From Ooceraea biroi (Eukaryota > Arthropoda > Insecta > Hymenoptera > Formicidae): a stretch of DNA of 64,000 nt. Location: contig NC_039509.1 in the NCBI RefSeq assembly GCF_003672135.1, forward strand, positions 6,448,001 through 6,512,000. The letters are read 5' to 3'. The notes beneath the pieces were generated by a model. The model saw only the letters and a program-made list of their open reading frames with translations. It was not told the origin of the DNA and made no database searches. Positions 1 to 12,251 of this stretch are shown here, in pieces (the first letter of the stretch is position 1; each line of letters begins with the position of its first letter). Made by a program: the position numbers and the translations under genes.

Positions 1-40
1 CGCGAATTTATTCGCCCTCGAACGCCGCCCAAGGCGAACA

Positions 41-93
41 GGAGAAAGAGAGAGAGAGAAAGAGAGAGAGATAGAGAGAGAGAAGAAAAGAAG
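41..93. repeat. (GA)n microsatellite
   Basis: An almost pure purine run of GAGA units with scattered AAAG interruptions. Such runs are common in insect non-coding DNA. They can bind GAGA-factor-like proteins, but nothing here shows that they do. Confidence 0.9.
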
Positions 94-170
94 TCGAATC
101 ATGCCCGGTTGCAGCGTCGTGGAAGAGGCGGCGGAGAGAAAGCGATGGAAGAGAGAAAAGCTGCTTTGCA

Positions 171-707
171 TATCGACGAATTTACGAGCCAACCGAACCC
201 GTCGTGTCACTGTCGCCCGAGGGAAGTTCCAACCCCCGAACGGTGGTTTATGATATCGACGAAAAGTCGCGTCTCTCTCCCGTCTCTCTGTCTCTCTCGT
301 CTTCTCACTCGCACGAACGATCTTCCTTTCTACCACACGGCCAATCGGCGCTCTCGTTGTGGTTGTTCCTCTCCCTTCTGTCTCATTCTCTCTCTCTTTC
401 TCTCCCTCTTCCGCTCTCTCTCCGCTTCTCGTCTCGTCCCTTCCCGGTCTCATATCGACGAATTTATCGCTGGCACCGCTCGCGCCATTGTAACGAAGAT
501 TGTTTACGATATTGACTCTTCCTTTTATGTTAATCCCGCGTCCGAATGGTTCTGGTCGACGTGGCGCGAGAGCGAGCACGCATTCTGCATTCGGACGGAC
601 GCGCACATGCCAGAACGAGGAGAACGTAACAATGTCGTGCAAACGTGTGCGACTCGGGTTCGTGCGTGTCGGGGGTAGAGACGACGAGCTATCGACGAAT
701 TTACGAG
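171..707 (+). repeat. Dispersed short direct repeat TATCGACGAATTTA, three copies
   Basis: The 18-mer TATCGACGAATTTACGAG occurs at 171-188 and again, identically, at 690-707. A shorter version, TATCGACGAATTTA, lies at 453-466. A related ATATCGACGAAAA occurs near 254. The copies are on the same strand and about 240-280 bp apart, with unrelated DNA between them. They could be binding sites for one factor or remnants of a degraded longer tandem array. Confidence 0.7.
270..444. repeat. Pyrimidine-rich CT tract
   Basis: A roughly 175-base stretch dominated by TCTC and CTCT units, with occasional CG steps. It is imperfect and includes unique segments. The long open frames crossing it are products of low complexity, which yields Ser/Leu/Arg-rich translations with no domain. 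Confidence 0.8.
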
Positions 708-760
708 GAAACGGACGGACCCCGAAACTCACGGGGCGCTCCGCAGCGTTATGTCATCGC

Positions 761-786
761 TATGCTAATTGGGCGCAATTAGCATA
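761..786. promoter_or_regulatory. Perfect palindrome with paired ATGCTAAT sites
   Basis: Two perfect 11-base arms (761-771 and 776-786) flank a GGCG spacer. Each arm reads TATGCTAATTG, which combines an ATGCTAAT variant of the POU octamer with a TAATTG homeodomain core. Related half-sites occur at 1617-1626 (AATTAGCAT) and 59312-59326 (GCTAAT-TGG-ATTAGC, also palindromic). The dyad fits binding by a protein dimer. As RNA it would form only a short hairpin with no T-run, so a terminator is unlikely. Function is inferred. Confidence 0.5.
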
Positions 787-3700
787 GGAAGTGTCGGTGA
801 ACTAGCGCTGACGCACGACGGCAGGGGTGAGAGAGAAGCGATATTTGTCGTGACATCGACCACAATTAGGTCCTGCGCAGCGAAAAGGCCCCCTTTCTCC
901 TCTTTCTGCCATTATCTCTTTCTCTTTGTCGCCCCGTGAGTAATGGCGAGTATCAAGCGATACGTTGCACGCGGAGAGAAAAAAAAGGAAGATAACGCGA
1001 CCACGTTGGCGACATATTTTTCGCGATGTAACGTCGAGTCGTCTGTAATGTCGCCAGTAATGTACGAGGTGTGCAAAAAACGAATCTGACACCTGGTACA
1101 ACGATTTAAAAAATCCTTCGATCATGCACATTGCGTCGAATTATCATTTTGTTCGAGAACACGACTGTGCATCGCGCGCGAGAAGGGTTCGGCGGTTGAA
1201 GAGTCGAGATAAAAAATTTAATCGTGCGATTATCATCTCGAGGACATGAACGACAAACTGTCTCGTAGTCCCTTCTAATCAAATATTTTTGGCTTGGGTA
1301 TAAATTATGGCTGTTTTCCAATTATAATACATCTCACTATGATACGTTTCTTCTGGGATGTTTTATATTTTACATTTCACTGAATTACGCGATGGTTATA
1401 ATCGCTCGACTTGAAATGCATTGTTGCTCGACATATTTCACGCGGGATTGTCGACGCTCTGAAATACTGCGGTAAATTGCTATCTTTGGGACGCGATGTC
1501 TTTGTGCTGCCGCAATCAGAGGCAAGATCGACGCTTGTCAGGAGGATTTGGGGTCGGTGCTATTAGGCCTGACTTTCGCTCTCTCTCGCTCTCGAAATTC
1601 GCGTAATTGGCAGAGATAATTAGCATGGCAAGTGGTGCGATAGCACGTCACATTCAGTCGTGCGGGCATTCGGCGCCTCCGTCTCTCACGTCGCGGGGGC
1701 GTACGCGCGCGAAATCAGGCATTCGTATGTAAACTTTCGACGTTCCGCCTCGTCCCTCGAGCTCTTTCTATTCCGTCGATGGTCCAGCGCGCATTTGAGC
1801 AGTGTTGACCAACTCGTGGACCATGCTCGATGTACCGGACCTAATAATCGCTAGTGATTACCTAACGCAAATAGTTCGTGTTCTGAAAAACTTTTAATTT
1901 TCTCTCTCTTTCTCTCTTTGAAATTAAGAGGCTCTATGCGCATTTGAAAGAATTACTTAAAAGATCTCCTACAAGCATCTTTTTGATTGTTGAATTTCGC
2001 CTTAGATGGAGTTAAGATGTTGCATATTTCCGTTCGTTTGCGATGTTTCCTGGTATAATCAGTTTTAAAATAACTTTTAAGTTGACTTTTCGATACACGT
2101 CGTTTCCACTTGGTCGCTTTCGAATTTTTCGAAAGAAAGTTGTACACCACTGGCGCGGTAGATCGTGGTGTCCCCGATGGCGACCGTCGAGGGACGTTTC
2201 GAGTGGTTTACGAGGTATATAGATGCGCGGACCGCACGACGGGACCAACATAGATTGCACCGCGGAATATAGATGGGAGAATAACTCCTCTCCGGGAAAA
2301 GCAACGGCGAGAGAGAAAGAGAGGATGACGATGGTCGGTCGCGAGAAAGAGGGGACCGTGATTCGACACGGCCCATTCCTGGTCTGCGGGTGCGTTTAGT
2401 TAAGTCATTCGCGGGGATTATGAATCCGCCACGGGTCGTGATCCCGACATTCGTCGTCGTTCTGCCGATGTAACGGCGCGGCGTCTTTTTGCCATGAACG
2501 AAAACAAAGGACTCTTGGTGCATCGCCGTCGTCGTCGTCGTTGTTGTCGCATGAAAGATGCGCCGAGTCGGAAGATAATCGTCAGAGTTGATGAGCGATT
2601 TAAATGGCATCTCATTACGAGTACCCGTCTTCGGGTACCTACGACTTTCCGTGAGTAATTAAAAGTCTAGAGAAGCAATCTCGGACCGAGGACTTTGCAA
2701 GCGTCGATGCAACGTGTTGGAAATGTATTCAGCGACGGTTGACGCGATCAACTGCGCAATTCTTAGGGTCTTGGGTTAAATGTAGTGAGAAGGTACTTTC
2801 ACAAACGCTCATCGGTTTATCATCTTTATTGGAGAGATGAAAAAAATTATTCTTGTTAACTGGAAATTATTCTATACGTATATGTATATATTAATTATAA
2901 ACGTGGAATATATATAACTATAATTGACAAGAAGTTAGATATGAAAATAATTATACTGGACACGAACGACGTTACCTGACAATGATTATTCGGTGCGTCA
3001 TTTAGTGTCACGTAATTTACGCATTTTATCGCCGCGCGTAAGAAATGCAACGTAATTAACGTCGCCGGGCATGCGTTGCAGATAATAAACTTCTCCCTGG
3101 CAGTATTTGTTTTTATGACCGCGTATAATATTTTCGCGAATGTGTTTCCGACTTTTTTAGCGATGCCGCTCGTCACGTAATTTAATCCGGGTGCGAACGC
3201 AGCTCGCGGTATACATCTCCCGCTCTGACACCCTGCAAAATTAAAAATTAAAATTTCATCGTTTACAAGAGTTGCAGGTACTCTCGCCGTTTTTTGCAAC
3301 GTGGAGCGTATGGTGTTGGTTACACGTCGCGAAGAATTAAGGGGAAACGAAAATGTTATATGAAATGTTGCCCAAGAATATTACTGCGAGAATTACGTCG
3401 CGGAGTACTCTAAATAAACACGCGGGCTCTCGGTTCTTCGGTTTAAAAAAAATGTGCTACAACGTACGTATGCGAGTGCGATGCGGTCGTAATATTTAGC
3501 TACATCGTTGCGTACAAATTGCAGGAAAACTTTCGCGCCAACGTATTTATTTCTACGCCAACGAAGCTCGCGTCGCTCAAAGTTTTTGAAGCGTTTGCGA
3601 TTCCTTTTACAGAGTGACATCTATTCTTTTGCATCTATTACCGCGGTCGTTACTTGGGTCGCGGTGACAGCTGTAATTCCCGAAAAAATATCAAAATTGA

Positions 3701-3876
3701 AAAATCGCGGACGATAAAGTCATCTCCGCGTGTCGGAGATCAATGGTAGCGGGACACGATGCGATAGCCGCGCGCGGAATCGCGCCGGCCGGACAGTTTC
3801 GCGGAACGAGATCGGCGCCGTGTGGACTCGCGTCTATGAATAAGCGACAAAGTGTAACTGAAAAATGAAATCTGCG

Positions 3877-3884
3877 TATAAAAG
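3877..3884 (+). promoter_or_regulatory. Possible TATA box
   Basis: TATAAAAG matches the metazoan TATA consensus and lies about 25-50 bases upstream of a (CG)n run in CpG-rich DNA. No clear TCAGT-type initiator or downstream exon is visible, so this is a sequence match only. Confidence 0.2.
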
Positions 3885-3906
3885 CGGCTCACCGACGTGC
3901 CATATT

Positions 3907-3928
3907 CGCGCGCGCGCGCGCGCGCGCA
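3907..3928. repeat. (CG)n run, Z-DNA-prone
   Basis: Ten uninterrupted CG dinucleotides (3907-3926) followed by CA. Long CG runs are rare in methylated genomes because 5-methyl-C decays, so survival here suggests weak germline methylation. The alternating run is a classical Z-DNA-forming sequence. Confidence 0.9.
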
Positions 3929-6632
3929 CCTTGATGGACAGCGCGACCGCTCCGGTTACACGCGGGACACTTAACGCGGGAAGCACCGGGCCGGGAATAG
4001 CGGGCGTTTCACCGGCGGAACGCACCGGTATGCGGCAGCATGCGCGTTACATTGACTGATTGAGTGGCATTGAATTGAATCGAGGGTGGATGGTAGTCGG
4101 GGGGAGGAACACGAGAAGGGGGACTGGCAAATGCCTGCCGGTTGCAGTATTGCATCGTGCCGCGCGCGACCGAATCGCGCGCGCGTCATTCGCTCGCTCG
4201 CTCCAGCGTGCGTCGCGCTCGCGCGTCCTTTTCTTTTTCGCCGACGCGTGTGCAAACGCTCTGGCGCGGGGGCCCAGAACGCAATTACACCTGAGTAATA
4301 GCGCGTACGAGCGAGGGAGATAGGGTGACCCGGACATGCGAAGAGAGCTCGTGGTTACAACAGTCCGTTGCTTCGTTGCTGCGCTTCCGATTCGCACGTA
4401 ATTCGCGCGCCGCGTGCAGGGTCGCACTCTAACAGGATTTACACGTTTCGCGATGCCCTACGACGAGCCGTAAAAACTTTACGAGATATTAAAAGCACGA
4501 GATCGCTTCAGGTTTCCCGTACGTACGTGTGTAGGAAATTAGATCGAGACTCGCGACTGCTGACTCGATGTAATCTGACACTGTAATTGCTACGTGTTAA
4601 AAATTCGCTCAGGAACTGCAAGCTTAACTGCACGTAAATTGTACGTATGGAAAATATTCCAAAATTGTGAAAGAATAAGAAAGGTCAGCTTTCAAATATG
4701 CTAAAGTGTAACGCTTCTGTTCGATGTCGAAGTGTAACGATTCTGATCGTAATCTTCAGAGTGACTATAAATATAAAAGCGAAAGTGCTATTTTTAATGT
4801 ATTTCATTTGATGTAATTTTCACGACACGTGAAATGTAACTAGAAATTCGATTGCGTGTACGTCGATTTAACTTACTACGATTGACGTGATACATCGCCC
4901 TTAAGGGTCCATCGCCGCGCTATGCAGATCGTCGGGAGCGAGAGGAAGAGAACGTGAGAGAGAGGGAGAGATAGGAGTGCGTCCCTGCATATGCACATAC
5001 CATTCACGGGCGACGCGGGGGAGCCTCCAGCGGGAGCCTTCCAATCCATCTGTAAACTGTCCACTTTGATGGCACGACAATCACACCCCGTTGTAACGAA
5101 GCATCGCGGCCGGCATTGTCTCGTTTGCGAGGAAATTGTAGTACCTGACCGGTCGAATTTATCCCGGCCGGTCGGTCCGCTTTCGCCGGGCGCTCCCGAA
5201 AATAAAGATCACTCGGCGTTGATTGCACCATCGCCAAGTAATCGAGGCATCGTACCGAGAGGCAACGCACGCTCCCCTTGTTCCCTCTGTTCTGCGCGCG
5301 AGTACCGCCCCGTCCGTTTTTTTCCCTAGTTTTCCATTTACCCTGCCGTCTGCAGGTTGGTTCGATTTCGTCGATCGGTCGCGACAAGCCGCGGAAAAAT
5401 ACCGACGGTTTCGTGAATAACGCTTGCCGCGCACGATTCGCGAATAAATCCCGGCGCATTGTTATCGATATTTCCGGCAATTAGGATTCGAAAACACTGG
5501 GAACTGGGAGCCCGGTCGTTCGCAGATAGGCAGCCGACCGATGCGAGGATCGGTCGCGATTATTTCGTTGCGCGCGCGTTGCTAGGCACATATTCTCGGC
5601 GGGACTCATTTAATTAAAGAGCGAATTAGTGCGAGCGTTGGTTCGCTTTTAGATGAAAAGCGGAAATAAACGATACTGTGTCGTTGATACGTGTGAGTAT
5701 CGTGCGATCCGATAATCGCGTCGAATTCCTAACGAACGGAAAAACAGCATTTACCGAACGGTCGTCCCCGCGGCTATCTCTCTATTTTAATGAAGTCTGG
5801 AATATAACTATATAATTTCGGCCATCAATTATGTCTCGGGGCACAAAGAGACGCGGGCGCGCAGGTGTGTCGCCATAATGTGACGGACAGCGACGGAAAC
5901 GCGGCGAGATCGGTAAATCAGAATGATCGATACAGGCGATCGGACGCGTATAGGATTACCAGGGGACGCGATTTGTTCGGCAAATTATACCGGCAATCAC
6001 CGACTGCCCCGCTTAATCGAGTCGTTATGCCTTCCTATATAACGCTGAAAGCCAATAAAATCGCGGCCATTCATCCCGTCGATTATATATATACATATAT
6101 ATCGAGGACCAATCGGGGGAGAGAAAAAACGCGATAAAATGATCGCCAGACACGCCAGCGAATAAAAATATTCTTTCGTTTTAATTGTTATGCTCTATTC
6201 GGACGGGAGGGATAAATGAGACGAGTTATTAATTTTCTCCTGAGCCACACGATGTGCTAAGAATTTGCGCAAAAGGATGATGAGCTATTTCTAATGGAGC
6301 AAGTCTTTTCTTTGTACCGAAGACGGATGCGTGAAAGCAAATTAATATATCAATGTGCATGTACGAGTTGATAATGATTAAAAGAAAGAAAGAGAGAGAT
6401 TCAGAAAGAGGGAGGAAGAAAAAGAGCGTTTTTGTAACTGGAGCAACAAGTGTCGTATTCCTCTTATTTTCACGTCACGCATAAGAATACGCATATACAT
6501 ACAGCCCGGTCGCTACGGAGGCTAGTTGAAATTTAGTGGGCAGTAAAACTTTCGGTGTATATCTCGCAAAGTGGCGGCATCCATCTTGGAAATGGTCCGT
6601 ACGGCACTCCACCATTGCCGCGGCGCGGGGAA

Positions 6633-6683
6633 ATGCAAATTGTCGAATATTTATACGCAACGGTCCACGGGAATGATTTGCAT
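6633..6683. promoter_or_regulatory. Inverted pair of perfect POU octamers
   Basis: ATGCAAAT at 6633-6640 and its reverse complement ATTTGCAT at 6676-6683 are perfect octamer motifs facing each other across 35 bases. The second is followed directly by GGCGGCATTGGCCGCC (about 6685-6700), and CATCCATCTTGG lies upstream near 6579. Paired octamers next to GC-rich motifs resemble animal enhancers or promoters. POU-protein binding to the octamer is established; activity at this site is inferred. Confidence 0.4.
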
Positions 6684-7648
6684 GGCGGCATTGGCCGCCC
6701 CTCAGCCGCCGCCGTCGCCGCTTCTACTTCTTTCCGCTCTCGAATGTAAAGTGGAACCCAATCAGATCGGGATATATCCGTTGCTCCCGCGCGCGGCTAT
6801 ATCGCTCCGCTCGTGAAATTCGCGAAAGTGGAAATGCACGATGTACCATGAGATCTCGTTCGTATCATTCGAAAGAAGCTTCGGAAGCATCTGCACTTCT
6901 CGATCGCGATCTTATTTCTATCCCGGATTCCCAATTCTGCATGCGACACTCGATATATAATATAATGATTAATAAATTCTTCTTACTACTTGATAATCAC
7001 AAGTATGATAAATAGATGGTTAATTAATAAGATACAAGATTTATAAGGTTACCCGCATACGTTATAAGCTCGTTGATTTTTTGCTTGTAATTTTACAATT
7101 TAGTTCAATCTCGAAACATTAATGAGTACTATAGTGTCATTTTAAATTTGAACATTTCCGCTATCCAGGATGCATCACGGTAAATATTTCGTAAACAATG
7201 CAGATACGGGTGTAGATCCGAACGTTTCGCCGGCATAAAAAGTAATGATACCGTCCTGATTTATTCTCACGAATCGTGTCTCTGACGCCGGCGTCTTATC
7301 GAGAGTCGCGGCGCAATTCCGCCACGATAGACAGTCTGGCGCGTCGACTTTGCAGCATCGCGTCGGTCGCGACGTTTCACGCGCGTTGCAGCGACAAAAT
7401 GGGACCGACGCTCCTTGCAATATCTAATATAATAAAGCATCACACGCCCCGGCAGACGGACGAGGTAGCACGAGTGGTGCAACAGTTGCGCGATGGTACC
7501 CCACGCGGCACCCCCGGACTTTTGCATCGGCGGTAACGACGACACGACAACCGCACCGGCGTTATGTAACAAACACGCTGCCGCGGCTTTCCCATTTTCC
7601 GCGGCGCCTATTTCTGCCGCAATATCGCGCGTGCACACGCGTCTCTCA

Positions 7649-7718
7649 TGCATTATGCGCGCGCGACAGATGTAACAGTCACGATATCGCGCATTATGCG
7701 AGCGACAGATGTACCAGT
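7649..7718 (+). repeat. Imperfect tandem duplication, period 41 bp
   Basis: Copy one (about 7649-7679) and copy two (about 7690-7718) share GCATTATGCG, GCGACAGATGTA and CCAGT or ACAGT. Copy two lacks two bases of the GCGC stretch. The bases between them, ACGATATCGC, echo AATATCGCGC just before copy one, so the duplicated unit is probably about 41 bp plus divergence. Confidence 0.7.
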
Positions 7719-8337
7719 GTGTCGCTTGTGCTCGAGACTAGTTTGTTTTTTAACGGAATCGTTAGTGATCTTACGCCTCTTGTTTGTCATCAAAAAATCT
7801 AGGTCAACGAGAAAAAGGGGTCCTTATCGCGGAACAAAATGGTATGAGAAGCATGAAAATTTTGACAAGAGAGCAAACGTTGCATCTAATGTATCGGGTT
7901 GTATATTATATTCGTTATTAAAAACACTAAACAAACGAGACGAATATATATTGCAACCTAATAATAGAGATTTCTCGTATTATGTAATTGATACGTAACT
8001 TGAAGATTTCGATATTTTAACAGAATATATACACGAGTGAGATTCATGTGCTTCGCGAATCTCATTAGGTCTGACAAGTTTCGTGCTGCAAGACGTGATG
8101 CGGACATAGTCACGTCCGAATCCCGCAGCCCTTGGTACCATTAGATCTTGGCAAAGCGAGCCACGTTTACGTGGACCATGGAAATCGGTGGAGACCGCAT
8201 TACCTCGTAGTAGAGTCCGCTTCAAAGCTTAAAGTGAGTTTCATGGATATTTGCATTGGCTCACGAGATGACGCGCATCGGCTGGCGCAAACATGTTTGC
8301 ATTTGCAATCGTACCGTATGTCGCGCTATGCACCTAG

Positions 8338-8525
8338 GTACACACATACGCATACCGACGCACGTGCATACGTACATGTATGCGCGCGTACGCACACAGT
8401 GGAGTATATATAGTATTCCGAGCATTATAGAGATAGCACAATATACGTATATACTATATAGCTATATATACATATACACTTAACAGATACATGTACGTGT
8501 ATATGTATAACTGCATACGTGTATG
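8338..8525. repeat. Alternating purine-pyrimidine tract
   Basis: A long tract made mostly of GTACAC, ATACG, GCGCGCGTACGCACACA and TATATA steps. Nearly every base alternates purine and pyrimidine over two long stretches (about 8338-8399 and 8440-8525). Such DNA is prone to Z-form, cruciform and slippage. Low-complexity translations across it are not genes. Confidence 0.75.
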
Positions 8526-11500
8526 GAGGACTGCACGTACGTGTCCGTCACTGTATATGCATAACGATTATATGCCTATTAGAGGAGTACAGGGGCGTAT
8601 ACATATATACAATACAGACGTAGAGGAGGAGGTCGAGGAGGAGGAAGGAAGAGGGGCAAGATCGTGGGGGACGGCACCATTACTGGTATTGATGAGCAAC
8701 CGGCCAGAGGAATTGGTTCAGCACGTGTGATCGATCTGGCTAATCTCCCTTTGCGGACAGCCAGATGCTAATCTTCGATCGATATCAGAGATAGGACGCG
8801 AAATTGCGTTAGCCGCCGCAAAAGCTTGCGACTGCGAGAAACTATTACTGCCGAAATGCATCCGGCGACGGGCGACTGAGCCTCGGATTCATAGTTGATG
8901 AGGTATCGATCCGCGTAAGGCTGCTTCTGCGTCGCGTTGCATCGCGAGACTCGACACCGCTTTGGGAATCGCGCGATGTATTGTTCGGGAAGCAATTCAA
9001 GTTCCCAGGAGATGAATCCAACATCGCGAAAACGGCTCCTGTTACGTGCCGATTGTTACGTGCTCCTCTTGTATTCGAATATCGGAGAGCATCGAGCGAG
9101 AGAAGGAAAAAGGAGAGAGAGAGCTCCTCGGAATTCACGATAGCGTAACGCGGACTTTGACAGACAAGTTCATGGCATCGGTAGGAATTCGCAAGGATTA
9201 TTTACGTGGACTGATGTTCGTTTAGCATGCCAGTTGGTACCTGAGTGATACGTTTAACGATATTCCGCATTGGACGCGCGTTGGAACATGGCTTCGTTAT
9301 AGATGTACACGGTGTAGCCAGACATGATTGCAATTTACGGAGACTTTACATTTTCCGCTTATCGCGCGCCGTCCCGCTCGGGTAACGCGGCCAGCATGGA
9401 AACCCTAACGATACATCTGGCGGAAGGTGCGCGCGCGATCGTTTTAATAAAGTGCGTGTATTCTCGGCGTGACCGTGTCATTACGAGTTACGATCTAGCA
9501 CGATTGCGTAGCGCGTGACTCGCAGGAAGATTAAGAAGCTTACCCCTTGCTTGTGTCGCGGCACAGAGTGGAGGCCACGAGTGCGTGAAATGCCACAATT
9601 ATCGTGCCGCGATAATGCTGGGCCGACAGAAGGTGCGTACTCCTTGGTATTCTCCCTCGTTACTTCCGCCATCGGGTTCGCAAGACGAGCGACGCGTGCA
9701 CACCACTCATTAGTTTCTCGCGATGCGTCCACGTGCCGATTTTTGTGGCGCGTAAGTTCTCACCTGGTAGCTACGCGTTACGCAACTGATACGGATGAAG
9801 GATTGTGTTCACGCTGGCTGCACCGCGTTGCTCAAGAATGAATAGAAGCAGAATTCATTTTTCGCCGAAGTTCTGCTAATTTTGTTGTTTTTTCGAACAT
9901 TTAGAGTCGAATAATAAATGGGTGATAAAACATGCTTGTTAGTTAGAAAAACAATTTTGATTGATGTCTCGAGATCAGTCGATAAAAGATAAGATTAACA
10001 TGAATCAGTTCAACATCAATATAAATAAGTGAATGTAACGCTCGGATCGTGATATTTTATCTTACTTAAATAGCGACGTAAGGTTTCACGATTTTCTCGT
10101 TCGTACCTTCAGACTCCGGGGAATACTGATCCGTTCCTGATCGTGCACCTTCGGCATCTCTACACGGCGGAACGAACGAGGCACTTTGCTGAATTAAAGC
10201 GCGAACAGCACGCAATTCGCAGTCTCGTGCGAGCGCATGTAAGTACGCGACACAGACGCGCTTAGGTAGGTAGATGGATAAGTACGCGTGCATAGCGGCG
10301 AGCTCGCCCGCCGAGAGATTCGCCGCGGCTATCTGCTCCGCTCGTCACGCCGAATTAACGCCGACATTCTTTATCTCCTAATCGGAAACCGCCAGGGTCG
10401 CGATCGTGCGGTCGCTAAATAAGCATTACCCACTGCCGTTTAATGCGGTAGAATGATTCATAGCAACAAAAGAGTGAACACGATTCGATGTAAGATTTGA
10501 TATACAAAGCCTATTGTTTTTGATAGCTTGCAGAGATAAATTCTGAAATTTGAGAGAATCAAAGTTACATCAATTTTCCCGGGTTTTTAAAACAGTGGAT
10601 TAAGTTATTATTAGATCTAAATTCTTCAGTTGTAGGTAGTAAAAATTTGAATTGATTTTATTAAGTGATTATGCAAATAATTGTGTCAAACATATTTCGC
10701 GTGTCACGAACTCAGAGAGCAACTCGTATTTCAAGTTCTCGATGGATGAAAATATAAGTCTATACCATTTAACCGTTCAATGATCAATTTATGTAAATTT
10801 TATCGCGAGGGTCGATATTATTATAATAGGATTGTTTGCCGCTCAACGTATGAATGCATATTCGTTGATATTTGTGTATACTGCTCGAGGTAACTATGGT
10901 ACAATTTGTCGATAACAAAGCGTGATCCGCTCATTAGAAATTCATATATACGACCGTATCTTTACTGTATCATCGATCGTCGCTTTTATTGTCGGCTAAT
11001 GCGATGTGTAATTGAGAAGCCCCGCGCGCGCGTGAGGGCCGCGCGGGACAAAGCCATGAAATGTGAGATTTACTTTATTGCGCGCAGGTGACGTAATTCA
11101 CGAGCTACCGTTGCGAATTAATGCCGATCGTTGCGCGGGGGTCGCGCCGACGAAAATAAATAATTGACGGTGCATACTTCCGAAGTCTACGCACCGATCA
11201 TTATCATAATTTCCTCTTCAAGTACTCTTCGGATATATTCGGATGCATTTTTTCTCCCTTGAATCTTTCCACCTAATACGGTATCTCGTCATGCGATTTA
11301 AGAATGGTGATTTGTGCAATGGCTTTACCTATTATTATTATTATCCGCTTGAAAGCTATTGTGTTGAAATCATGTATTTTGTACTTTAGAACCGCTAACG
11401 ATTCGTGTTGAATTGGTATCATTAAAATTATTATGATATACGATGATTATTTTCATTATCTACATGACGTAGACGTAAATAATGTAATTGAAATTTCGGC

Positions 11501-12128
11501 AGTCTATAGAGAGACACACTCTGTAACGACAGGGGAATATGCAATCATGCTTATACGCGAAGAGTGGAATCTAATTTTGACAATTGCGGGGCGTTTTAGT
11601 CAGATTTTCAGCGAATCGAGCGACTCCGGCAATCTCGTCACATCGTGATCGATTAAAATATTTTCGTTGAAGCGCTCGCGCACAGTTGGCCGGCGCGCAT
11701 CCAGTGATTCGAATCAGGGTTGATTGTAAATTGAGCGCGAAACCGCCGTTGATTGGTTTAAAATCAGATCATCGCGACTCCGCTCGCAGTCGGTCGCTCG
11801 ACTGCATCTATCGCCGCGTGCATACATCGTCACGAGGAGGAAGAACGGGAGACGGGGAGGTCAGGGGGGCAAAAGTGCACCCTCGGAGGGTCGGACGGTG
11901 CAGCAGAGGGTCGGAGACCTGTACGTACCAAACATGAATGCTCCTCGCGTGGCTCCCTAAAATGAATTACGCGAACGTGGATCAGTTGCCAGGCAACGTC
12001 TCTCTCCGTTGTAACCCGTAATGCACTCGCTGCAGGCCACGGTTTTTGTTTGTATTAGGAAATCACCCTGTCAAGCGCGCGTTTCCCTCCCCTTACACCC
12101 CTCTGAACGCGCGGTCGGAGAACTCGCG
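8526..12128. other. Non-coding block
   Basis: No recognisable exon. Purine-rich DNA with GGAGGA repeats lies at 8622-8656. A small repeat, TGTTACGTGC, occurs twice near 9038 and 9054. AT-rich DNA at 10440-10980 includes a perfect octamer at 10671-10678. A CG-rich inverted repeat (CCCGCGCG with CGCGCGGG) lies near 11021-11048. Nothing else stands out. Confidence 0.55.
8622..8656 (+). repeat. GGAGGA purine repeat
   Basis: Imperfect GGA triplets on the plus strand, giving a Glu-rich run in one frame (EEEVEEEE-like). The run is explained by the repeat, and the surrounding frame has no domain. Confidence 0.8.
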
Positions 12129-12251
12129 AATTTTGGGACGCGTTCGGAAAGCCACGTGATCGATGCGCGAATTTCGGAACGCGCGGCTCGCAGCTGCGTG
12201 CCTGATACGCAAAGTTTGGAACACGTTCAGGACCGCATGATCGATGCGCGC
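12129..12251 (+). repeat. Degenerate tandem repeat, three units of about 41 bp
   Basis: Units lie at about 12129-12169, 12170-12210 and 12211-12251. Each starts with AANTTTNGGRAC(G/A)CG and ends with a TGAT(CGAT)GCGCG-like tail. Units one and three share TGATCGATGCGCG exactly (81 bases apart); unit two is more diverged. The array is open in one plus-strand frame (about 12021-12296), but the period is not a multiple of three, so only units one and three share a reading phase. That argues against a protein repeat. Confidence 0.6.

Larger units (their letters stand above)
1..3906. other. Non-coding block with GA/CT tracts and CpG-rich segments
   Basis: No exon with a recognisable domain is visible on either strand. 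The block holds a GA microsatellite, a long pyrimidine-rich tract, a dispersed 14-18 bp motif in the first 710 bases and one strong palindrome, each listed separately. A (GTC)n-type run lies near 2516-2550. About 2830-3290 is AT-rich. The open frames here are arbitrary in composition and several run through the simple repeats. Intergenic or intronic DNA is the best reading. Confidence 0.6.
3929..8337. other. Non-coding block, CpG-rich then AT-rich
   Basis: No gene is recognised. The segment 4050-5600 is CpG-dense. A short 26-bp tandem duplication (AAGTGTAACGCTTCTG-like) starts at 4704 and 4730. AT-rich DNA occupies about 6940-7160. Paired octamers at 6633-6683 and a tandem duplication at 7649-7718 are listed separately. 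The remaining open frames look random. Confidence 0.6.
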